64,000 nt of DNA from Massilibacillus massiliensis. GTDB taxonomy: Bacteria > Bacillota > Negativicutes > FLKF01. The notes beneath the pieces are model-generated. The model did not search any database. It worked only from the letters and a program-made list of their open reading frames with translations, and was not told the origin of the DNA. The position numbers and the translations under genes are program-made. The stretch spans positions 3,867,459 to 3,931,458 of the forward strand of contig NZ_LT575483.1 of the NCBI RefSeq assembly GCF_900086705.1, in the 5' to 3' direction. Below, piece after piece: positions 27,474 through 36,127 of this stretch (positions within the stretch are counted from its first letter, which is position 1; each line of letters opens with the position of its first letter).

Positions 27474-28490
27474 ATGATTATTGTAATGAGTTCAGATGCA
27501 ACACAAGAAGAAATTGATAGGGTAACCAAAAAGATAATAAGTTCGGGGCTGGAATATCATTTATCTCAGGGGCAGTCTCGCACGATTGTGGGAGTAATTG
27601 GTGACAAAAAAACGATTGCACAGTTACAAATGGATGTATTTGATGGCGTTGAAAAATCTGTCCGAATCACAGAAAGCTATAAACTCGTGAGTCGAGAATT
27701 TAAGCCAGCCGATACCATTGTAGATGTAAAAGGAGTTTTAGTTGGCGGCGGACACATCGGAGTTATGGCAGGACCTTGTGCAGTTGAAAGCAGAGAACAG
27801 CTTTTTGAAGCTGCTCATTGTGTAAAAAGTGCCGGTGCTCATTTTTTACGGGGCGGAGCCTTTAAACCTCGTACATCGCCATATGATTTCCAAGGATTAG
27901 CTGAAACCGGCTTAAAAATGCTTGCCGAAGCAGGTCAGAAATATGATTTAAAAGTAGTCACAGAAATTGTTGATGTGAACGCAATTGATTTACATTGTGC
28001 GTACGCGGATGTGCTTCAAGTGGGTGCAAGAAATATGCAAAATTTTCATTTGTTAAAAGTGGTAGGAAAAGCCAATAAACCAGTCCTATTAAAAAGAGGT
28101 TTATCAGCTACAATCAGCGAGTGGTTAAATGCAGCAGAATATATTATGAGTGAAGGTAATTATAATGTCATTTTATGTGAACGTGGTGTACGGACTTTTG
28201 AAACATATACACGTAATACATTAGACTTAGCTGCCGTAGCTGCAGTAAAACAATTGTCTCATTTACCAATTATTGTGGATCCAAGTCATGGAACTGGTCG
28301 GTGGAAAATGGTTCGTCCAATGTCTAGAGCGGCAATTGCTGCTGGAGCAGATGGTCTCATGATTGAAGTGCATCCGCATCCTGAAATCGCTTTGTGTGAT
28401 GGAAATCAATCTTTAACACCAGAAAATTTTCGTATTGTAATGGATGAAGTAAAAGCTGTTGCAAACTTGATGGGAAAAGTAAATGAATAA
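27474..28490 (+). CDS. aroF: 3-deoxy-7-phosphoheptulonate synthase (DAHP synthase)
   Basis: 338 residues. It condenses phosphoenolpyruvate and erythrose 4-phosphate, the first step of the shikimate pathway. The N-terminal ~70 residues are the ferredoxin-like regulatory domain of the type I-beta class; the catalytic barrel follows with MAGPCAVESREQ, FLRGGAFKPRTSPY, LQVGARNMQNF, VLLKRG and the metal-binding IVDPSHGTGR. The ATG at 27474 follows GGGAGGTAG; a second Met lies four codons later. It overlaps tyrA by 8 nt and is controlled by the tyrosine T-box, so this isozyme probably serves tyrosine synthesis. Confidence 0.97.
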   Translation: MIIVMSSDATQEEIDRVTKKIISSGLEYHLSQGQSRTIVGVIGDKKTIAQLQMDVFDGVEKSVRITESYKLVSREFKPADTIVDVKGVLVGGGHIGVMAGPCAVESREQLFEAAHCVKSAGAHFLRGGAFKPRTSPYDFQGLAETGLKMLAEAGQKYDLKVVTEIVDVNAIDLHCAYADVLQVGARNMQNFHLLKVVGKANKPVLLKRGLSATISEWLNAAEYIMSEGNYNVILCERGVRTFETYTRNTLDLAAVAAVKQLSHLPIIVDPSHGTGRWKMVRPMSRAAIAAGADGLMIEVHPHPEIALCDGNQSLTPENFRIVMDEVKAVANLMGKVNE

Positions 28491-29370
28491 AAAAAATATT
28501 GTAATTATCGGGATTGGCTTAATTGGTGGATCTCTTGGACTTGCGATTAAGGATTATTTTAAAGAAGATGTTCATATTTGGGGATTAGATTCTCATGAGG
28601 AAACATTGAAAAAAGCTGCAGCGCTTGGCGCGATTGATTCGTTTACTTGCGAATATGGAGTTGCGGTAAAAGATGCCGATATGGTTTTTTTGAGCACTCC
28701 GGTTTTGCAAATTGTTCCAATGATAGAAATGATTTTGCCCTTTTTAAAAGCCGGTACCATTATTACAGATACAGGAAGTACAAAACGTTATATATGGGAT
28801 CGGATAAAAAATATCCTTCCTAATGATATTTACTATGTTGCCGGACATCCAATGGCGGGCAAAGAGCATAGTGGTATTATGGCGGCAGATAAAAATCTTT
28901 TTCGGAATAAGAGCTATGTTATTGTTCAAGATACAGGAGCACCAAATCACGCGATCGAAAAAGTTTGCGAGATATTAAAAGCAACGAAGGCAAATATCAC
29001 AACGATGGATATTGCCCAACATGATCGCTGCGCTTCTATTATCAGTCATGTGCCGCATGTGGTAGCAGCGGCTTTGGTAACACTGCTCAATCAAAGTTCA
29101 AGTGATATAGAGGCAAACTTGAAACTTGCGGGTGGTGGGTTTAAAGATACGACAAGGATTGCATCTTCGAATGCAGATATGTGGGCAGATATTTGCATAT
29201 CAAATGCAGAGCCTATTATGCGCAATTTACAAGAATTAAAAGAAATTCTCGATGTGGTGATTACGCACATTGGGGAAACTGACCGACAAGGATTGTATGA
29301 TTATTTTTCATCAGCCAAACAGAGACGTGATACTATTTTGGATAAAGCCAATAATTTATTTGAGGTATAG
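28483..29370 (+). CDS. tyrA: Prephenate dehydrogenase
   Basis: 295 residues. It oxidises prephenate to 4-hydroxyphenylpyruvate with NAD+. The N-terminal Rossmann domain (IGIGLIGGSLGLAIK) and HPMAGKEHSG, which holds the catalytic histidine in this family, are both intact; the C-terminal helical domain follows. It has no C-terminal ACT domain, so feedback by tyrosine may instead come through the T-box. Translationally coupled to aroF by the 8-nt overlap. Followed by a terminator. Confidence 0.95.
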   Translation: MNKKNIVIIGIGLIGGSLGLAIKDYFKEDVHIWGLDSHEETLKKAAALGAIDSFTCEYGVAVKDADMVFLSTPVLQIVPMIEMILPFLKAGTIITDTGSTKRYIWDRIKNILPNDIYYVAGHPMAGKEHSGIMAADKNLFRNKSYVIVQDTGAPNHAIEKVCEILKATKANITTMDIAQHDRCASIISHVPHVVAAALVTLLNQSSSDIEANLKLAGGGFKDTTRIASSNADMWADICISNAEPIMRNLQELKEILDVVITHIGETDRQGLYDYFSSAKQRRDTILDKANNLFEV

Positions 29371-29404
29371 TAAAGAACATGCATTTTGCATGTTCTTTAC
29401 TTTG
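29371..29404 (+). terminator. Terminator of aroF-tyrA
   Basis: GTAAAGAACATGC-ATTTT-GCATGTTCTTTAC, a perfect 13-bp stem immediately after the tyrA stop, with a short T-rich tail. Confidence 0.82.
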
Positions 29405-29462
29405 ATATCTCGTTTTGGTGAATTGTGATATGACATAGTTTAAATAGAGTGTGGTCAAGTGC

Positions 29463-30842
29463 TTAACGAAGAACACGGTTTTTATTTGCATTTATAATTT
29501 CCGCCATAAGTTTTTTCCCAATAATATCAGGGTGGAGTCCATCCGTTGCCAAATAGGTTGCCATTTCACCGTTTTCATCATAGAAATAAGGTTCAATATC
29601 AATATAGTAATGTTGTGTGCGAATAAACGCATTGACTTTAGTAAGTTCTAGCTTCCAATTAGGAGAAGTTTCTGTTCCAAAGGTTTTAGAAATGTTGGCA
29701 GGATTTAATGGCAAAAGAGTTAAGAAAATTGGGCGGATATTGTGTAAATAACATTTAGTTTTAATCGAATTTAAATCCTTAATGATCTCATTTGCTGATG
29801 TACCGGCACGAATGCTATTTGCGCCGCACAAAATAATTAAGTTTTTCGGTCTAAAAGGTAAAACATCACTATCGAAACGTTCTACCATACTTTTTGAAGT
29901 GTCACCACTTTTACCGAGGTTAAGAGTAGCAAATTCTAAATAGGTTTGATAACTGTATTCATAATTTGCAGGTGAATATGAAAGTGCACCGCCTCCATGT
30001 GTAATGCTATCCCCGAATGTGGCAATTTGGACGCGGTGGGATTGTTCTGTGACAACAAAACTTTCCGTATCGGAGTATTCTCCAATTGTATTGCCATTTG
30101 CATCAATAGCGCGAACGCGCCAATAATAAGTGCCTGGTGATAATAGCCGTGCAAAATCATCGTAACAGTCTAATGTATTATTGACGATTTTACTCCAAAT
30201 ACGATTTTCAGAAGGGATCGTATTGTTTTCTATCTCCGGCGGTTCAGATAATAACTCTACCTCATAATCTGTAATATTATGAATAGGGATCCAATTATAT
30301 ACGGGATACAGGGGAATCGGAAGATTCATTATTCTATCTATATTATTTATAATAGGTTTCTGTGTAATATGCAGTTTCTTGTTTACAATAATTTGCTCTG
30401 CATCAGAAAATTCGCTGATGGCATTTCCATCATAATCTAAAGCGCGAACGCGCCAATAAAATTTCTCATTATTTAAATAATCGGATAAGTCGGCGTAATA
30501 TCCATTTGTAAATATTTCATTGGTGCTGAAAATTCGATAGCGAGATGCAACAATACCATTTGGAATTTCAGGTGTTTGGTTTAAAAATTCTAGTTCGTAA
30601 GAGACCGCGCCGGGAAATGTATGCCAAAGTAGGAGCGGGGTTACGCTAGCGGGTTTTTCCGTTGTATATTTAGTAATTAAAGTCGGTTTATTTGCTTCTG
30701 AGAATACATTTTTTTCTTGCGTAATTTGTTGCTTCATCTGCTCTATATTTGCTTGATCTGGAGTTTTTTGTGTGTTGAATAGAAAATTTATTATGTAAAT
30801 GATAGAAGCGGCTATGCATAAAGCCATCATAAATTTTTTCAT
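29463..30842 (-). CDS. Membrane-anchored SGNH/GDSL hydrolase with duplicated beta-sandwich modules
   Basis: 459 residues. An N-terminal signal anchor (KKFMMALCIAASIIYIINFLF) directs it across the membrane. Two repeated fibronectin-III-like modules follow (about 60-165 and 175-265); both contain a YELEFL/YEVELL strand, YYADLSDY or CYDDFARL, and FYWRVRALD or YYWRVRAID, then GNxIxEYSD. The C-terminal SGNH esterase domain has GDSITHGGG (Ser near residue 279), NLGKSGDTS, LCGANS and the Asp-His pair in DGLHPD. Likely acts on an acylated envelope glycan or lipid; the substrate is unknown. ATG with TAAGGAG. Stands alone and converges on tyrA. Confidence 0.86.
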   Translation of the reverse strand: MKKFMMALCIAASIIYIINFLFNTQKTPDQANIEQMKQQITQEKNVFSEANKPTLITKYTTEKPASVTPLLLWHTFPGAVSYELEFLNQTPEIPNGIVASRYRIFSTNEIFTNGYYADLSDYLNNEKFYWRVRALDYDGNAISEFSDAEQIIVNKKLHITQKPIINNIDRIMNLPIPLYPVYNWIPIHNITDYEVELLSEPPEIENNTIPSENRIWSKIVNNTLDCYDDFARLLSPGTYYWRVRAIDANGNTIGEYSDTESFVVTEQSHRVQIATFGDSITHGGGALSYSPANYEYSYQTYLEFATLNLGKSGDTSKSMVERFDSDVLPFRPKNLIILCGANSIRAGTSANEIIKDLNSIKTKCYLHNIRPIFLTLLPLNPANISKTFGTETSPNWKLELTKVNAFIRTQHYYIDIEPYFYDENGEMATYLATDGLHPDIIGKKLMAEIINANKNRVLR

Positions 30843-30933
30843 ATTGACTCCTTAATTTGTGGTAACATATAGTATATCACTTTTTGTAAATTTTAAAATG
30901 GTTCTCTTTTTCATAAGATGAAAGGAGCATAAA

Positions 30934-31464
30934 ATGGAAAATCGACAAGGGTTGCTTATTGTTCATACAGGAAATGGTAAGGGGAAAACTACAGCTGCTT
31001 TGGGACTTGCACTTAGAGCATGGGGAAATGGATATAAAACTTTAATCTTACAATTTATAAAAGGCAGTTGGAAATATGGTGAATTAAAAGCGTTGCAACA
31101 GCTTTCGCCTGGAATTGTAATTCAGCAGATGGGTGAGGGGTTTAGTCAAAAGGATCATGATGATAAAGAAAAACATATTGCAGCAGCGAAAAAAACTTTA
31201 GAAATTGCGAAACGAGAAATAATTTCGGGCTCTTGGGATATGATTATTTTAGATGAGTTAAATTATGCGCTAAAATTTGGACTGATTCAACTTGAACCGG
31301 TGATGGATTTGATTGCACTCAAATCAAATAATTTGCATTTGGTTATTACTGGACGCGAAGCAAGAGAAGAAATTATTGCTTGTGCAGACTTAGTAACTGA
31401 AATGAAAGAAATTAAACATCCTTATAAACAAGGTGTAAAAGCACAAAAAGGCATAGAATTTTAA
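30934..31464 (+). CDS. cobO: Cob(I)yrinic acid a,c-diamide adenosyltransferase (CobO/BtuR type)
   Basis: 176 residues. It attaches the 5'-deoxyadenosyl group of ATP to cobalt in corrinoids, giving the adenosylcobalamin form. The Walker A GNGKGKTTAALGLALRAWG (residues 11-18 core), LQFIKGSWKYGE and ILDELNYAL (Walker B) are conserved in this family. ATG with AAAGGAG. There are no other cobalamin genes in the window, and no cobalamin riboswitch was seen before it. It could serve synthesis or salvage. Confidence 0.94.
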   Translation: MENRQGLLIVHTGNGKGKTTAALGLALRAWGNGYKTLILQFIKGSWKYGELKALQQLSPGIVIQQMGEGFSQKDHDDKEKHIAAAKKTLEIAKREIISGSWDMIILDELNYALKFGLIQLEPVMDLIALKSNNLHLVITGREAREEIIACADLVTEMKEIKHPYKQGVKAQKGIEF

Positions 31465-31653
31465 TGTAAATAAAGAAAAAGAGAAAATTTTGTTTCTTAA
31501 AAAGTATTTTAGAAGGATTATAGAAGTCCGCATTGAATTAGTATAATTCACGACAAAAAGTGTAAAGTTGTATACAAGGTTTTGTCGAGCTAGATAAATT
31601 TTATAAATTATGATATAGAAATTTATATCTGAAAGAATAGGTGGGGAGTTTAT

Positions 31654-33306
31654 ATGAGAAGTGATATTGTAAAAAAAGGGTCAACGCGTGCTGCACATAG
31701 AGCTTTATTTTATGCGATGGGATATGGACCAGAAGATTTGGAAAAACCGTTGATTGGTGTGGTAAATGCCTTTAATGAGATTATTCCAGGGCATTTTCAC
31801 TTACGGACAATTGCAGAAGCAGTAAAACTTGGGGTCGCTGCTGCCGGCGGAACACCAATAGAATTTCCAGCGATTGGTGTTTGCGATGGAATCGCGATGG
31901 GGCATGAAGGAATGAAATTTTCTTTGGCAAGTCGTGAACTAATTGCTGATTCAATAGAAGCGGTAGCAACAGGGCATGGATTCGATGGTTTAGTGTTGAT
32001 TCCTAACTGTGATAAAGTAGTTCCAGGAATGCTTATGGCAGCTGCTCGACTGAATATTCCTTGTGTAGTAGTAAGTGGCGGTCCAATGATGGCGGGGCGT
32101 TATAAAGGAACTGATGTCAGTGTAAGCAGTATATTTGAAGCAGCAGGACAATTTGAATCTGGCAAAATTACGGCAGATGAACTTTCGGAACTTGAAAAAG
32201 CAGCTTGCCCAGGGTGTGGTTCTTGCTCTGGCTTATTTACCGCAAATACCATGAATTCTTTAACTGAAGTTTTAGGTATGGGATTACCGGGGAATGGCAC
32301 AATTCCAGCTGCACAAACTGGGGCGAGGAGAATGCTAGCCAAAAAAGCTGGACAAGTTATTTTAGATCTAGTAAAACGGGATATAAAACCATGCGATATT
32401 ATGACAAAAGAAGCATTTGAAAATGCGATTACTGTAGATATGGCAATCGGTGGGTCTTCTAATACAGTCCTTCATTTGACTGCAATTGCTCACGAAGCAG
32501 GGATTACATTGCCGTTGCCATTGTTTGATCAAATCAGTGCGAAGACGCCTTATATTACGAAATTAAGTCCAGGCGGCACACATCATATGCAAGATTTAAA
32601 TGAAGCGGGCGGGTTAAATGCAGTAATGCATGAACTTGCAAATAAAAACTTACTTCATTTAGATGCACTTACGGTTACGGGAACTCTTGAAAAACGTATT
32701 AAAGATGCAAAAATTACACGCGCAGATGTTATTAAAACCGTAGACGCACCATATCGTAATAAAGGTGGTATAGCAATATTAAAGGGGAATTTGGCGCCAG
32801 ATTACGCAGTTGTCAAAGAAAGTGCGGTTACTGAGGATATGCTTGTATTTAAAGGTACAGCTAAAGTATATGATTCAGAAGAACAAGCGATTGAAGCGAT
32901 TGTCAGCGGTGAAATTAAAGATGGACATGTAGTCATTATTCGCTATGAAGGACCGAAAGGCGGACCGGGAATGCGTGAAATGCTCAATCCGACTGCCGTA
33001 ATTACAGGTATGGGATTAAAAGTGGCATTGCTTACGGATGGACGTTTTAGCGGTGCGACGCGTGGGGCTTGTATTGGACATGTTTCTCCGGAAGCAATGG
33101 CAGGTGGACCGATTGCACTTGTCCAAGACGGAGATGAAATTGATATTGATATTCCAAACCGTAAACTTGATTTATTAGTTAGTGAGGAGGAATTGAAAAA
33201 TCGCCGAGCTGCTTGGATTAGACCGCAACCAAAAGTAACAAAAGGGTATTTATCTCGTTATGCACGATTGGCAACTTCTGCAAGTACGGGAGCAGTTTTG
33301 GAATAA
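31654..33306 (+). CDS. ilvD: Dihydroxy-acid dehydratase
   Basis: 550 residues, normal length. An Fe-S enzyme that dehydrates 2,3-dihydroxy-3-methylbutanoate or -pentanoate in valine and isoleucine synthesis. Cluster cysteines are visible in [11 protein letters not shown] and [19 protein letters not shown] and [17 protein letters not shown] are also hallmarks. ATG with GGTGGGGAG. It stands apart from other ilv genes in this window and ends in its own terminator. In the upstream gap CGACAAAA and TTTTGTCG form a spaced inverted repeat (about 31551-31587) that might be an operator. Confidence 0.96.
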   Translation: MRSDIVKKGSTRAAHRALFYAMGYGPEDLEKPLIGVVNAFNEIIPGHFHLRTIAEAVKLGVAAAGGTPIEFPAIGVCDGIAMGHEGMKFSLASRELIADSIEAVATGHGFDGLVLIPNCDKVVPGMLMAAARLNIPCVVVSGGPMMAGRYKGTDVSVSSIFEAAGQFESGKITADELSELEKAACPGCGSCSGLFTANTMNSLTEVLGMGLPGNGTIPAAQTGARRMLAKKAGQVILDLVKRDIKPCDIMTKEAFENAITVDMAIGGSSNTVLHLTAIAHEAGITLPLPLFDQISAKTPYITKLSPGGTHHMQDLNEAGGLNAVMHELANKNLLHLDALTVTGTLEKRIKDAKITRADVIKTVDAPYRNKGGIAILKGNLAPDYAVVKESAVTEDMLVFKGTAKVYDSEEQAIEAIVSGEIKDGHVVIIRYEGPKGGPGMREMLNPTAVITGMGLKVALLTDGRFSGATRGACIGHVSPEAMAGGPIALVQDGDEIDIDIPNRKLDLLVSEEELKNRRAAWIRPQPKVTKGYLSRYARLATSASTGAVLE

Positions 33307-33361
33307 AAGCAATAAAGATAAGCGGGCTGTTTTGTCGAACTGTTTATCTAAGTATATAATT

Positions 33362-33410
33362 AGGGATATTTTATGAATAAGTCTTATTTATAAAATATCC
33401 TAGCTTTTTG
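33362..33410 (+). terminator. Terminator of ilvD
   Basis: AGGGATATTTTAT and ATAAAATATCCT form a 12-bp stem, followed by TAGCTTTTTG. Confidence 0.75.
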
Positions 33411-33416
33411 TATGAA

Positions 33417-33656
33417 TTCATAGTATACTAAATGCGTAATTAAGGTGCTCGGTTAAGATAATGTTAAAAGCATATCTGACAGTAAACCTTCTTTTTTGAA
33501 AATTGTTATCGTTCTGACAACATGCGGGTTTGTCCCTAATGAGAAGGCGGTAGAATAGTTGAAAATATTGCGAGAAATTCATTATAGTTTCTATTTCTTC
33601 GTAGTTTGAGATGCTATCCTTGGGCCTTTTTGTGCTCAAGGATTTTTATTATTTTT
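33417..33656 (+). ncRNA. Candidate structured leader RNA or small RNA before the hydrogenase regulator gene
   Basis: About 190 nt between the ilvD terminator and a second terminator. Its ends can pair (ATAGTAT... near 33420 with ATGCTAT near 33616), closing the element. Inside, AAGGT (33433) pairs with ACCTT and encloses a hairpin AGATAATG-TTAAAAG-CATATCT; a further TTGT...ACAA hairpin and a GAGAAGG that could pair with CCTTCT follow. The second terminator (33616-33656) lies 21 nt before the next gene, as in attenuating riboswitches. I cannot match it to a named class. TATACT at 33424-33429 could be a -10, which would shorten the transcript. Confidence 0.4.
33616..33656 (+). terminator. Terminator just upstream of the hydrogenase regulator gene
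   Basis: ATCCTTGGGC and GCTCAAGGAT pair (10-bp stem with one mismatch) followed by TTTTATTATTTTT, 21 nt before the start codon. Its position between promoter region and gene suggests attenuation. Confidence 0.82.
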
Positions 33657-33676
33657 AAAAAGAGAGGGTTCATACA

Positions 33677-33922
33677 ATGGAAACACGTGTAGCTTTAATT
33701 GGTATCATGCTAGGTAGTAGAGAGTCGGTTGTACGACTAAATGCTATTATTCAAGAGTATGGAGACTATATCGTTGGAAGAATGGGGATTCCCTATCATA
33801 AGAAAAATGTTTCTGTGATCAGTATTGTTATAGATGCACCGGCTGATATTATCAGTGCTTTTTCAGGAAAACTAGGGATGCTTCCCAATGTAAGCAGTAA
33901 GACGGTATATGCAAAAATGTAA
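33677..33922 (+). CDS. TM1266-family iron-only hydrogenase system regulator
   Basis: 81 residues with a NikR-like ACT fold: TRVALIGIMLGSRESVVRLNAIIQEYGDYIVGRMGIPY is the conserved first half, SIVIDAPADIISAFSGKLGMLP the second. The family occurs beside [FeFe]-hydrogenase maturation genes and is presumed to regulate them, though it lacks a DNA-binding domain. ATG with AGAGAGGG. It lies 83 nt before hydG on the same strand, so it is probably cotranscribed. Expression may depend on the upstream terminator. Confidence 0.93.
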   Translation: METRVALIGIMLGSRESVVRLNAIIQEYGDYIVGRMGIPYHKKNVSVISIVIDAPADIISAFSGKLGMLPNVSSKTVYAKM

Positions 33923-34005
33923 ATGTGAATTTTTAAGTGAAATGAGCATGAATCAAAAAGATAATTTGAGCAGAAATCTATGAAAAGTAAAGAGGCGTTT
34001 TAAGG

Positions 34006-35424
34006 ATGTACAATGTAAAATCGAAAACTGCAACTGAATTTATTGACGACCAGGAAATTTTAGATACAATTGCTTATGCAAAAGCAAATAAAAGCAATCG
34101 TGCATTGATTACTGGTATTATTGAGCGTGCAAGAGCATGTAAAGGTTTATCCTATAGGGAAGCTGCTGTTTTATTAGAATGTGATTTAGACGATGCAAAT
34201 AAAAAGATGTTTGATTTAGCAAAAGAAATCAAACAAAAATTTTATGGCAATCGTATTGTGATGTTTGCTCCTCTATATTTGTCAAATTATTGTATAAATG
34301 GCTGCGTGTATTGTCCATATCATTTAAAGAATAAAAATATTTCACGTAAAAAACTTTCGCAAGAAGATATTGCGCGTGAAGTGATTGCTTTACAAGATAT
34401 GGGACATAAACGGTTAGCTTTAGAAACTGGGGAAGATCCGATACATAATCCGCTTGAATATGTATTGGAGAGTATTAAAACTATTTATAGTATTAAACAT
34501 AAAAATGGAGCGATTCGTCGTGTTAATGTAAATATTGCAGCGACTACGGTAGAGAATTATCGTAAATTAAAAGAAGCTGGGATTGGTACCTATATTCTTT
34601 TTCAAGAAACTTATCACAAAAAAAGTTATGAAGAACTTCATCCGACAGGCCCAAAACGTGATTATGCATATCATACTGAGGCTATGGATCGTGCCATGGA
34701 AGCCGGGATCGATGATGTTGGGATTGGTGTTTTATTTGGTTTAAATATGTATCGATATGATTTTGTTGGCTTACTTATGCATGCACAGCATTTGGAGGCA
34801 ACTATGGGGGTTGGACCGCATACGATTAGTGTGCCTAGGATTCGTCCCGCGGATGATATTGATCCAGAAAATTTTAGCAATGCAATCTCAGATGATATTT
34901 TCGAAAAAATTGTTGCAGTACTTCGGATTGCAGTTCCCTATACTGGGATGATTGTATCTACACGTGAGTCGAAAAAGACACGTGAACGTGTTCTGAAATT
35001 GGGTGTTTCTCAAATTAGCGGAGGCTCGAGCACAAGTGTTGGTGGGTACGTGGAACCTGAAGATGAGAATGATAATTCAGCGCAATTTGATGTGAATGAC
35101 ACTCGTACGCTTGATGAAATTGTAAATTGGCTGTTAAGTTTGGGATATATACCTAGTTTTTGTACTGCTTGTTATCGGGAAGGTCGTACAGGTGACCGAT
35201 TTATGACGCTTGTAAAGGCAGGGCAAATTGCAAATTGTTGTCAACCTAATGCACTTATGACATTGAAAGAGTATTTGGAGGATTATGCAGCGGCGGATAC
35301 AAAGGAGCGAGGGGAAAAAGTAATTTTGGAAGAACTTACACGGATTCCGAACGAAAAAGTAAGAAAAATTGCTGAAGAATATTTAACACAATTACATGAA
35401 GGAAAACGTGATTTTAGATTTTAA
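34006..35424 (+). CDS. hydG: [FeFe]-hydrogenase H-cluster maturase HydG
   Basis: 472 residues. A radical-SAM tyrosine lyase that makes the CO and cyanide ligands of the hydrogenase H-cluster. The SAM-cluster motif CINGCVYC is at about residues 96-103 (CX3CX2C). The C-terminal domain has the auxiliary cluster motif CTACYREGRTGDRF followed by NCC at the right spacing, which separates HydG from the related thiamine enzyme ThiH. RBS AGAGGCG. The partners hydE, hydF and the hydrogenase are outside the window. It implies fermentative or syntrophic H2 metabolism. Confidence 0.96.
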   Translation: MYNVKSKTATEFIDDQEILDTIAYAKANKSNRALITGIIERARACKGLSYREAAVLLECDLDDANKKMFDLAKEIKQKFYGNRIVMFAPLYLSNYCINGCVYCPYHLKNKNISRKKLSQEDIAREVIALQDMGHKRLALETGEDPIHNPLEYVLESIKTIYSIKHKNGAIRRVNVNIAATTVENYRKLKEAGIGTYILFQETYHKKSYEELHPTGPKRDYAYHTEAMDRAMEAGIDDVGIGVLFGLNMYRYDFVGLLMHAQHLEATMGVGPHTISVPRIRPADDIDPENFSNAISDDIFEKIVAVLRIAVPYTGMIVSTRESKKTRERVLKLGVSQISGGSSTSVGGYVEPEDENDNSAQFDVNDTRTLDEIVNWLLSLGYIPSFCTACYREGRTGDRFMTLVKAGQIANCCQPNALMTLKEYLEDYAAADTKERGEKVILEELTRIPNEKVRKIAEEYLTQLHEGKRDFRF

Positions 35425-35442
35425 TCATTTTTTAAGGGAATT

Positions 35443-35483
35443 AAAATCCTACTTGATAGTTTAGTAGGATTTTTTTTTTTTTT
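35443..35483 (+). terminator. Terminator of hydG
   Basis: AAAATCCTACT and AGTAGGATTTT pair, followed by a long run of T. Confidence 0.92.
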
Positions 35484-35550
35484 GTGGAATATATTAAGAT
35501 TGTGTGTTTTGATTAAATAGATTGAAATGAATTTTTATAGAGGTGTAAGT

Positions 35551-36009
35551 ATGCATATCGTATTGATTGAACCAGAAATACCAGGAAATACAGGAAATAT
35601 TGCTAGACTTTGTGCGGCGACAGGCTGTGAACTTCATTTAGTAAAACCATTAGGTTTTTCTGTTGATGATAAATATTTAAAAAGGGCGGGGCTTGATTAT
35701 TGGAGTTTAGTAAAAATACAATATCACGAAAATTTCTCCGAGGTTTTAGAACAGTATAGTGAACATAAGTTTTATTATAATACGACCAAAACAACGAAAT
35801 CTTATAGTGAAATTAAATTTACTCCAGATGATTTTTTGGTTTTTGGGAAAGAAACTGCTGGAATTCCAGAAAATATTTTAAAAGAAAATTGGGAAAATTG
35901 TATTCGAATTCCGATGATCAGTGATGCACGTTCTTTAAATTTATCTAATTCTGTGGCGATCGTCGCGTATGAGGCACTAAAACAACAAAAATTCCCGAAT
36001 TTGTGTTGA
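35551..36009 (+). CDS. trmL: tRNA (cytidine(34)-2'-O)-methyltransferase (TrmL/YibK type)
   Basis: 152 residues, SPOUT-class knotted methyltransferase. It methylates the ribose of the wobble nucleotide in tRNA-Leu. Signatures are MHIVLIEPEIPGNTGNIARLCAATG, GLDYW, LVFGKETAGIP, IRIPM and RSLNLSNSVAIVAYEAL, with the last stretches forming the SAM-binding knot. The start at 35551 has AGAGGTGTAAG; eight extra codons upstream lack a site. A nearby tRNA-Leu gene (59091-59177) is of the class modified by this family. Confidence 0.93.
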   Translation: MHIVLIEPEIPGNTGNIARLCAATGCELHLVKPLGFSVDDKYLKRAGLDYWSLVKIQYHENFSEVLEQYSEHKFYYNTTKTTKSYSEIKFTPDDFLVFGKETAGIPENILKENWENCIRIPMISDARSLNLSNSVAIVAYEALKQQKFPNLC

Positions 36010-36127
36010 AGTTTTATTATACTAATTTAAAAATAGGATGAATAGCAATAGATTAGTAGAGTAACCCTAAAAAGACTATTAAAAAGGTGTATTTATAGTA
36101 TTATTTGATTGGAGGAATGAATGTATC

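Noticed and set aside
30901-30933. Cobalamin riboswitch before cobO
   Set aside because: The gap to the divergent SGNH gene is only about 90 nt and has no conserved B12-box elements.
33417-33656. Interpretation of the hydG leader as 6S RNA
   Set aside because: The size and terminator would fit, but the fold looks branched rather than the long rod with a central bubble, and the terminator is next to the coding gene. Kept only as an unassigned candidate.
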